Shown here: positions 27,393 to 33,312 of the stretch, in pieces
Layout of the letters: each line of letters opens with the position of its first letter
Numbering within the stretch: the first letter of the stretch is position 1
Assembly: GCF_001601825.1 (NCBI RefSeq)
Contig: NZ_LUJK01000036.1
Coordinates: 1-33,312, forward strand
Reading direction: 5' to 3'
Origin: Limnobacter sp. CACIAM 66H1
Lineage (GTDB): Bacteria; Pseudomonadota; Gammaproteobacteria; Burkholderiales; Burkholderiaceae_B
Length of the DNA stretch: 33,312 bases
The notes under the pieces: generated by a model
Databases searched by the model: none
What the model was told of the DNA's origin: nothing
The model's input: only the letters and a program-made list of their open reading frames with translations
Position numbers and translations under genes: made by a program

Positions 27393-27414
27393 TCAAAGTT
27401 ACTTCAAAGTTACT
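27393..27414. repeat. Perfect tandem 11-bp repeat, likely operator
   Basis: TCAAAGTTACT occurs twice back to back (27393-27403 and 27404-27414). The 11-bp period puts both copies on roughly the same face of the helix. It lies immediately downstream of the predicted fadE promoter, within the expected first 22 nt of the transcript, where a repressor would block initiation. Confidence 0.6.
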
Positions 27415-27421
27415 GAGGCGT

Positions 27422-27450
27422 AACATGCGCTTTCAGTGAACAACTGTCAA
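27422..27450 (-). promoter_or_regulatory. Candidate fadE promoter
   Basis: On the minus strand a perfect -35 TTGACA (27450-27445) is followed after 17 nt by CATGTT (27427-27422), a weak -10. Predicted start of transcription is near 27415, about 45 nt before the fadE ATG. Confidence 0.5.
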
Positions 27451-27757
27451 CCTCATTGCACCAAAAAAACAGCGACTTTTCTAGAGCCTCAATTCGAAAA
27501 AAATCAATGATTTACATTGCACCGCAACATAATTTCAATGAAGCCCGACGAAGAAGCAGTGCACGCAAGGATTTGGAAGAATCACAGATTAAGTGCGACG
27601 CAACACAGATGATTTCAGTCAAAGCAGGTATTTGACGAGATTTCACAAGCCCCCAATCAAGCGCCACGCAGTTGCCTCATCGGGCTAACAAGCGCGCCAA
27701 TTAACCGATACACTTCAACCCATGCAGTACAACATCCACAAAAAAAGTGAGGGACAT

Positions 27758-28222
27758 ATGGCAGTTAACGTGAATGTAAAAATCGAAAAATCGTTCAAAG
27801 TGGCATGCAGTGCCAAAAAAGCGTTTGACCAATTGGCAGATGTCGCCGACACCGTGGCTTTGTTTCCCAAACTGGACAAAATAGTTGACCTTGGCGATGC
27901 AGTGTGGCGCTGGGAAATGGCAAAAATTGGTGCCGCGGGCATTTCACACCAAGTGAAATATGCGGTGAAGTACACCAACGATGGAAAATCGAAAATTGAC
28001 TGGAACCCGGTTCCAGGTGAAGGCAATGCCACTGTTGCAGGCGGCTGGGTCATTAAGGAAGACGGCCCCAAGGCATGTACAATCTCGTTCCGCTCCACTG
28101 GCGAGTTCGAAATGCCGGTGCCCCGTCTAATGAAGGGGATTGCCGAAGGTATCGTGAAGTCGGAATTCGATGCACAGGTTGGAACATTTCTGGATCGCGT
28201 GAAAGCCAAACTGGAATCTTGA
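27758..28222 (+). CDS. SRPBCC (CoxG/polyketide-cyclase-like) protein
   Basis: This 154-residue protein has the START/SRPBCC pattern: a first strand VNVNVKIEKSFKVACSAKKA, a helix with AFDQLADVADTVALFPKL, several alternating strands, and a long C-terminal helix with VGTFLDRVKAKLES. The fold binds hydrophobic ligands, but no specific substrate can be named. I use the ATG at 27758 because GAGGG lies 6 nt upstream. An ATG at 27722 has no ribosome site. A dehydrogenase gene starts 52 nt downstream in the same strand, so the two are probably cotranscribed and may act on related lipid substrates. Confidence 0.75.
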   Translation: MAVNVNVKIEKSFKVACSAKKAFDQLADVADTVALFPKLDKIVDLGDAVWRWEMAKIGAAGISHQVKYAVKYTNDGKSKIDWNPVPGEGNATVAGGWVIKEDGPKACTISFRSTGEFEMPVPRLMKGIAEGIVKSEFDAQVGTFLDRVKAKLES

Positions 28223-28274
28223 ACAAAACAATGAGGGAGCCCTTTGGAGGGCTCCAAGCGCTTTAGGAGACGCA

Positions 28275-29330
28275 ATGCCCTGGATGATCTACGGTGCCAA
28301 TGGTTACACCGGTGAAATGATTGCACGCGAAGCGGCCAAACGCGGCATGCGGCCCATTTTGGCTGGCCGCAACGAGGCCGCAGTGACGGCGTTGGCCAAC
28401 AAGCTGAGCCTGCCCAGCAGAGTTTTTTCGTTGAATGACGAGACCGCCTTGCTTGAAGGGTTGAATGAAGTTGACCTGGTTTTGCATTGCGCTGGTCCCT
28501 TTTCGGAGACAGCCGAGCCGATGATGATGGCTTGTCTGCAAACCAAAACACACTACCTTGACATCACGGGTGAAATTTCGGTGTTCGAACTTGCTCAATC
28601 ACTGAGTGGCAAAGCACGCAAACAAAAAATTGTGCTGTGCCCGGGTGTGGGCTTCGATGTGATTCCAACAGATTGCGTTGCTGCCCGCCTGCACGAGTTG
28701 TTGCCAGATGCCACACACTTGGCGCTTGGTTTTGATTCCCGCAGTGGCTTGTCTGCCGGCACTGCGAAAACCACCGTCGAGGCCATGAAGCTGGGTGGCC
28801 GCATTCGTGAAGACGGTGAAATCAAGGCCGTTGGTTTGGGCTACAACACTCGTGAAATCAATTTTGGCAACGGCACCAAGTTTGCTGTCACCATTCCGTG
28901 GGGTGATGTGTCTACTGCATTTCACAGTACCGGCATTCGCAACATTGAGGTGTACATCCCGTCGTCACCAAAATCGGTGCGGATGATGCGTGCTGCAAAC
29001 CTGGCCCGCCCTATTCTGGGCATGTCTCTGGTTCAGGGAATTCTGAAAAAACAGGCTGGGAAAGTAGAAGGCCCCAACGAAGAACAACGCGCGAAAATGC
29101 CTGCGTATGTGTGGGGTGAGGCCACGAATGCCGAAGGTAAAAAGGTGGTTGCCCGGGTAAAAACTGCCAATGGATATTCTTTGACCGTCATGGGATCACT
29201 GGCCGTGGCCAGCTTCATCTTGATGGAGAAGAACGTGGCCGGTGGCGCCTACACACCTTCAAAACTGATGGGCAGCGATTTGGTAGAACGTTTGGATGGT
29301 TGCGGAAAGATCCAGATTTTCGAGCAATAA
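28275..29330 (+). CDS. Saccharopine dehydrogenase-like / trans-acting enoyl reductase family oxidoreductase
   Basis: This 351-residue oxidoreductase has an N-terminal Rossmann motif, MIYGANGYTGEMIAREAAKR (residues 4-23), followed by AGRNEAAVTALANKL and LVLHCAGPFSETAEPMM. The segment HYLDITGEISVFE and the GVGFDVIPTDCVAARL stretch place it with saccharopine dehydrogenase-like proteins, including mycobacterial trans-acting enoyl reductases that act on lipids. It is shorter than those (about 420) and its substrate is unknown. AGGAG precedes the ATG by about 5 nt. It follows the SRPBCC gene and ends before a bidirectional terminator. Confidence 0.8.
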   Translation: MPWMIYGANGYTGEMIAREAAKRGMRPILAGRNEAAVTALANKLSLPSRVFSLNDETALLEGLNEVDLVLHCAGPFSETAEPMMMACLQTKTHYLDITGEISVFELAQSLSGKARKQKIVLCPGVGFDVIPTDCVAARLHELLPDATHLALGFDSRSGLSAGTAKTTVEAMKLGGRIREDGEIKAVGLGYNTREINFGNGTKFAVTIPWGDVSTAFHSTGIRNIEVYIPSSPKSVRMMRAANLARPILGMSLVQGILKKQAGKVEGPNEEQRAKMPAYVWGEATNAEGKKVVARVKTANGYSLTVMGSLAVASFILMEKNVAGGAYTPSKLMGSDLVERLDGCGKIQIFEQ

Positions 29331-29352
29331 CCCCAAGCAGCCTGTATTAAAA

Positions 29353-29389
29353 CAAAACCCCTTGCAGCGTAGAGCCACAAGGGGTTTTG
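29353..29389. terminator. Bidirectional terminator
   Basis: CAAAACCCCTTG (29353-29364) and CAAGGGGTTTTG (29378-29389) form a perfect 12-bp stem with a 13-nt loop. T-rich tails lie on both strands (GGTTTTG on plus, GGTTTTGTTTTAA on minus). It separates the convergent plus-strand oxidoreductase and minus-strand lipoprotein genes and can serve both. Confidence 0.85.
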
Positions 29390-29410
29390 TGCTTTCGCGG
29401 TCAGAAAGAA

Positions 29411-30250
29411 TTACTTCTGAAATTCTTCGCGTTGAATTTTCCAGGCACCGCTGGCCTTGGACAAGGTCAGTACCTTGATGCCGGAGTCGTTGTAGCGGTT
29501 CGATGAATAGTCTTGTTTGAACTTGACTGTGGCCAAGGCCTCGGACTGAACATCAATTTGAACATCGGACACGCTAACCGAGATGGTTTCCTTGTCGGAC
29601 AAACGCGCACGACGCTGGCTTTCCCAAGCAGCGCGGGATTTCTTTCCATGCTCAAAGGTATCTGCATAAAAACCGAGATATCCATTCGCATCTTTAGACG
29701 ACCAGGCGGCAGCCCAGTTGCTCAACATGTCGTTAATCGCAGCAGCGTCACCCACATCAGCACCCACAGCCAAACTGGGCTCGGGGGCCATCACCTCGCC
29801 AGCGCTGGCTTCTGGTGCAACAACCGCAGAGGCATCCACCGCAGGTGCCTCGACAGGTGCATCAGCCACGGGTGCAGGCGGTGGAGTCAATGGCGCCAAA
29901 CGCACCACTTTTTGATCTTTGAAGTAAACAGCATAGGGCACAAACTCTTCGCTGGCGCCCTGACCTTTTTTCAGCACATAGTCCCAGCGATCGTCTTGGT
30001 CTTTCGCGCTCAGCATGGGCATGCCCAATCGGTTTTGAACCTGAAGCGGCGACATGCCCAGCTTGATGCGGGCCAGATCGATATTGGTGATGAAATCACG
30101 CGGACCAACATGCTCAAAATCAGAGTCGAGGTACTCGGGAATATCTTTGATACCTGTAATTGATCCGCAAGCGGCCAAAACAGTCACTGACAAAGCCAAG
30201 GCCGCGGTTTTGATAATACGAGAAGTGCCGATGCGATCAAATGTACTCAA
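29411..30250 (-). CDS. BamE-like lipoprotein with C-terminal NTF2-like domain
   Basis: This 279-residue predicted outer-membrane lipoprotein uses a TTG start (complement of 30248-30250). AAGGGAG precedes it by 6-7 nt, whereas the upstream frame lacks a signal-peptide-like start. The signal sequence ends in a lipobox, VLAAC, with the lipidated Cys28 followed by Gly, which favours outer-membrane sorting. Residues about 55-118 resemble a BamE/SmpA domain (IKLGMSPLQVQNRLGMP, then DRWDYVL and YAVYFKDQKVVRL). An Ala/Pro-rich linker (119-167) follows, then an NTF2/SnoaL-like domain (168-279) with WAAAWSSKDANGYLGFYAD. It is not the main BamE, which is about 110-180 residues. A role in envelope maintenance is inferred. 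Confidence 0.75.
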   Translation of the reverse strand: MSTFDRIGTSRIIKTAALALSVTVLAACGSITGIKDIPEYLDSDFEHVGPRDFITNIDLARIKLGMSPLQVQNRLGMPMLSAKDQDDRWDYVLKKGQGASEEFVPYAVYFKDQKVVRLAPLTPPPAPVADAPVEAPAVDASAVVAPEASAGEVMAPEPSLAVGADVGDAAAINDMLSNWAAAWSSKDANGYLGFYADTFEHGKKSRAAWESQRRARLSDKETISVSVSDVQIDVQSEALATVKFKQDYSSNRYNDSGIKVLTLSKASGAWKIQREEFQK

Positions 30251-30511
30251 AGTTGTCTCCCTTTGATGTGTATTGTGTAGAAGTCGTCTGATAATAATGG
30301 AATGTAGCAAGCCTAACTGAGAAAGGGGCTCGAAAACCGAATGTCTACGCGCATCTTAACCAATGCCACTCTATTTGGTAAACACCCGTATACATTTGGA
30401 TTGCGCTTACAATGCCAGTACTCAACGTTTACGATAGCAATGCGTGATTAAAAATCAACGTCTATAGTAATTGACTATTAAGCTTCACGAGCAACACACA
30501 GGATTAACACT

Positions 30512-31654
30512 ATGAACACCACCATCATTGGCAGCGGCGTGGCCGCATGGACATTGGTTCGGGAACTTCGCAAAGCAGATCCCGAGGCTCAAATTCGCTT
30601 GATTACTGCTGACAGCGGTGACTTCTACTCCAAGCCCATGCTCAGCAATGCATTGGCCAGTGGCAAAACAGCCGAGAGCCTGGTGATGACGCCTGCTGCA
30701 AAATTTGCCGAACAACAGAAAGTTGAACTGGTGCCCAACGCCACAGTGAGCGCGGTGGATTCTGAATCGCGCAGACTGACAAGCAGCGCAGGCGAGTTCA
30801 GCTACGACAACTTGGTATTGGCTCTGGGTGCCGACACCATCAAACTGCCGATTGAAGGCGATGGCGCAGGCGACGTGATTAGCGTGAATGACTTGAATGA
30901 TTATGCAGAATTTCGAAAACTGCTGGAAGGCAAGAAAGAAGTGGCCGTGTTGGGTGCAGGCCTGATCGGTTGCGAATTTGCCAACGATTTGCTGAAGGCT
31001 GACATTCACACCACTGTGTTTGACTTGGCTGACCGTCCCCTGGCCCGCCTTTTGCCCGAACAAGCCAGCACCTTCATGCAAAACAAACTGGCCGAAAAAG
31101 GCGTGAGCTGGAAACTGGGGCGTACCGTAAACAGCATCGTGAAGAGCGGGGCTGGCTACACACTGACGGATTCCAATGGCGAAACAACCCAAGCAGATTT
31201 GGTGTTGTCCGCGGTTGGTTTAAAGCCACGCACTGAACTGGCTAAAAATGCTGGCATTACCGTGGCGCGCGGCATCGTGGTAAACAGCCTTGGCCAAACC
31301 AGCAACAACAACATTTATGCCTTGGGTGATTGTGCAGAATACCTGGGCAAGTTCGTATTGCCATACATTATGCCCGTGATGCAAGCGGCACGAGCCATGG
31401 CACAAACACTGGCTGGCAAGCCCACTGAAATCAAATTCCCTGCAATGCCGGTGAGTATTAAAACGCCCGATTGCCCTGCGGTGGTTAACCCACCCCTGCC
31501 CGAGCATGAAGGCGAGTGGGAAATTACAGCCGACGAGAATGGCGTGAAGGCCTTGTTTAAAGGCGCAGATGGCGCGCTGCTGGGCATGGCATTGCTGGGT
31601 GAGGCCAGCAAAGAACGCCAAGCTTTAACCCCCCAACTGCCTGCGATGATTTAA
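30512..31654 (+). CDS. Rubredoxin-NAD(+) reductase
   Basis: This 380-residue FAD-dependent pyridine nucleotide-disulfide-type oxidoreductase passes electrons from NAD(P)H to rubredoxin. The N-terminal FAD motif is IIGSGVAAWTLVREL (5-19). YDNLVLALGADTIKLP, then the NAD-binding VAVLGAGLIGCEFAND (about 145-160), and NNIYALGDCAEYLGKF (second FAD contact) follow in order. No redox-active CxxxxC pair is present, which suits rubredoxin reductases. AGGATTAACACT precedes the ATG. No rubredoxin gene lies in the window, so the partner must be elsewhere. Other ferredoxin-reductase-like roles cannot be excluded. The gene is 38 nt upstream of ettA. Confidence 0.85.
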   Translation: MNTTIIGSGVAAWTLVRELRKADPEAQIRLITADSGDFYSKPMLSNALASGKTAESLVMTPAAKFAEQQKVELVPNATVSAVDSESRRLTSSAGEFSYDNLVLALGADTIKLPIEGDGAGDVISVNDLNDYAEFRKLLEGKKEVAVLGAGLIGCEFANDLLKADIHTTVFDLADRPLARLLPEQASTFMQNKLAEKGVSWKLGRTVNSIVKSGAGYTLTDSNGETTQADLVLSAVGLKPRTELAKNAGITVARGIVVNSLGQTSNNNIYALGDCAEYLGKFVLPYIMPVMQAARAMAQTLAGKPTEIKFPAMPVSIKTPDCPAVVNPPLPEHEGEWEITADENGVKALFKGADGALLGMALLGEASKERQALTPQLPAMI

Positions 31655-31692
31655 AATTGCGGCAACGTTAAACCTATTGAATTGGAAACCGA

Positions 31693-33312
31693 ATGGCCCA
31701 GTACGTCTACAGCATGAACCGCGTGGGGAAAATTGTTCCCCCCAAGCGCCAGATTTTGAAAAATATTTCGCTGAGCTTTTTCCCCGGCGCGAAAATTGGT
31801 GTGCTGGGCTTGAACGGCTCTGGCAAATCCACACTGCTGAAAATTATGGCGGGTGTCGACAAAGACATTGAAGGCGAAGCCGTGCCCATGCCCAATTTGA
31901 ACATTGGGTACCTAAGCCAGGAACCCGAACTGAACCCCGAGCACACCGTGCGCCAAGCCGTTGAAGAAGGTTTGGGCGAACTGGGCATGGCCCAGCAAAA
32001 GCTGGAGGAAATTTACGCCGCCTACGCCGACCCAGAAGCGGACTTTGACAAACTGGCTGAAGAACAAGCCAAGTGGGAAGCAGTGATTGCAGCGGCTGGT
32101 AACGATGCAGAGCACCTGATGGAAATTGCTGCTGATTCGTTACGCCTGCCCCCCTGGGAAGCCATAGTTGGCACGCTTTCCGGCGGTGAAAAGCGCCGGG
32201 TGGCTTTGTGTCGCCTGTTGATGAGCAAGCCCGACATGTTGTTGCTGGACGAACCCACCAACCACCTGGATGCTGAATCGGTGCACTGGCTTGAGCAGTT
32301 CCTGCACAAGTTCCCAGGTACTGTGGTGGCTGTTACCCACGACCGCTACTTTTTGGACAATGCCGCCGAGTGGATTCTTGAACTGGACCGCGGATCTGGC
32401 ATTCCATGGAAAGGCAACTACAGTTCCTGGCTGGACCAGAAACAGGATCGCTTAAAGCAAGAAGAAAGCAGCGAAAGCGCACGCCAGAAAGCCTTGAAAA
32501 AAGAACTGGAATGGGTTCGCCAAAACCCCAAAGGACGACAGGCGAAATCGAAAGCGCGTATTGCACGCTTTGAAGAATTGTCTAGCCACGAATACCAGAA
32601 GCGCAACGAGACACAGGAAATTTTTATTCCCGTGGCCGAGCGCTTGGGCAATGAGGTGATCGAGTTTGAAAATGTGAGCAAAGCCTTCGGCGACCGCTTG
32701 CTGATTGACAACCTCAGCTTCAAGATTCCACCGGGTGCAATTGTGGGTGTAATCGGCCCTAACGGTGCCGGTAAATCAACCCTGTTCAAGATGATTGCAG
32801 GTAAAGAGCAGCCCACGAGTGGCACGATCAAGATTGGTTCAACAGTGCGCATGGCTGTTGTGGACCAGGCCCGCGATTCACTGCCCAACGACAAAACAGT
32901 GTTCGATGGCGTGGCCGATGGTGCAGACATTCTGACCGTGGGCAAATTTGAAATGCCATCAAGGGCTTATCTGGGGCGTTTCAACTTCAAGGGTGGCGAC
33001 CAGCAAAAACTGATTGGCAATTTGTCCGGTGGTGAGCGTGGTCGCTTGCATTTGGCCAAAACCCTGATTTCCGGCGGTAACGTGTTGCTGCTGGACGAAC
33101 CATCAAACGACCTGGACGTGGAAACACTGCGCTCGCTGGAAGATGCGCTGCTGGAATTTGCGGGCACTGTGCTGGTGACCTCGCACGACCGCTGGTTCCT
33201 GGACCGTATTGCCACCCACATTCTTTCCTGTGAAGGCGATTCGCAATGGGTGTTCTTTGACGGCAACTTCCAGGAATACGAAGCTGACAAGGTGAAGCGA
33301 CTGGGTGAAGAA
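31693..33312 (+). CDS. ettA: Energy-dependent translational throttle protein EttA (ABC-F), C-terminus beyond window
   Basis: This is a ribosome-associated ABC-F ATPase that gates the first steps of elongation according to cellular ATP. 540 codons are visible and the frame is open at the window end; the E. coli protein has 555, so only about 15 residues are missing. The first ABC domain has Walker [10 protein letters not shown], signature LSGGEKRR and Walker [12 protein letters not shown]. The linker contains a basic arm with [20 protein letters not shown]. The second domain has [18 protein letters not shown] and [11 protein letters not shown]. The start [20 protein letters not shown] is the conserved EttA N-terminus. 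Confidence 0.96.
   Translation, partial: MAQYVYSMNRVGKIVPPKRQILKNISLSFFPGAKIGVLGLNGSGKSTLLKIMAGVDKDIEGEAVPMPNLNIGYLSQEPELNPEHTVRQAVEEGLGELGMAQQKLEEIYAAYADPEADFDKLAEEQAKWEAVIAAAGNDAEHLMEIAADSLRLPPWEAIVGTLSGGEKRRVALCRLLMSKPDMLLLDEPTNHLDAESVHWLEQFLHKFPGTVVAVTHDRYFLDNAAEWILELDRGSGIPWKGNYSSWLDQKQDRLKQEESSESARQKALKKELEWVRQNPKGRQAKSKARIARFEELSSHEYQKRNETQEIFIPVAERLGNEVIEFENVSKAFGDRLLIDNLSFKIPPGAIVGVIGPNGAGKSTLFKMIAGKEQPTSGTIKIGSTVRMAVVDQARDSLPNDKTVFDGVADGADILTVGKFEMPSRAYLGRFNFKGGDQQKLIGNLSGGERGRLHLAKTLISGGNVLLLDEPSNDLDVETLRSLEDALLEFAGTVLVTSHDRWFLDRIATHILSCEGDSQWVFFDGNFQEYEADKVKRLGEE

Larger units (their letters stand above)
27372..27757. other. Divergent intergenic region fadE / SRPBCC gene
   Basis: This 386-bp AT-rich spacer has no supported gene. 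The left part carries the fadE promoter and the tandem repeat. The rest contains short imperfect palindromes, for example TCAAA-7 nt-TTTGA near 27618-27634 and AATCAATGATT near 27504-27514. I see no convincing promoter for the plus-strand gene. Confidence 0.6.

Noticed and set aside
27715-28551. A 278-codon open frame on the minus strand
   Set aside because: It spans two well-supported plus-strand genes and their spacer, and is rich in Arg, Ser and Pro with no domain pattern.

Overview
The window looks like an ordinary chromosomal segment of a betaproteobacterium of the order Burkholderiales. A Limnobacter-like genus is possible, but that is a guess from gene order and protein resemblance, not a database result. 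The evidence is two syntenic blocks typical of this order: rpsO-pnp-quinone oxidoreductase-tpiA-secG-tRNA-Leu-nuoABCDE, and ilvB-ilvH-ilvC-psd-pssA-leuA. Nearly every base is accounted for. I see no insertion sequence, prophage, CRISPR array or rRNA.

Layout. (1) 1-7891, minus strand: rpsO, pnp, a quinone oxidoreductase, tpiA, secG and tRNA-Leu(GAG) are followed, after a terminator-like hairpin, by the complex I genes nuoA, B, C, D and the start of nuoE. (2) 8026-14668, minus strand: branched-chain amino acid genes ilvB, ilvH, ilvC and leuA enclose the phosphatidylethanolamine pair psd/pssA. A strong sigma70-type promoter lies about 250 nt before ilvB. (3) 15057-17071, plus strand: an ECF-type sigma factor is translationally coupled to a one-pass membrane protein (DUF3619), then a secreted DUF3106 protein and an RDD membrane protein. 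(4) 17068-22761, minus strand: a stress operon encodes PrkA/YeaG kinase, YeaH-like DUF444 and SpoVR/YcgB. Its fourth gene encodes a CobC/CobD-family PLP-fold protein that has lost the PLP-binding lysine. A sigma54-type -24/-12 element precedes prkA. (5) 22961-27371, minus strand: an LplT-like MFS transporter carries a degenerate acyltransferase-like tail, and a long FadE acyl-CoA dehydrogenase has an 11-bp tandem repeat at its predicted start of transcription. (6) 27758-33312: an SRPBCC protein and a saccharopine-dehydrogenase-like oxidoreductase (plus), a BamE-NTF2-like lipoprotein (minus), a rubredoxin-NAD+ reductase (plus), and EttA running off the end (plus).

The conserved blocks supply respiration, RNA turnover and translation, branched-chain amino acids and membrane lipids. 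Less explored biology lies in regions 3-5. The strongest leads are the sigma54-type PrkA operon with its probably non-catalytic PLP-fold partner, the sigma/DUF3619 pair, and the MFS-acyltransferase relic next to a lipid-oxidation gene. No wholly unknown multi-gene system is evident.
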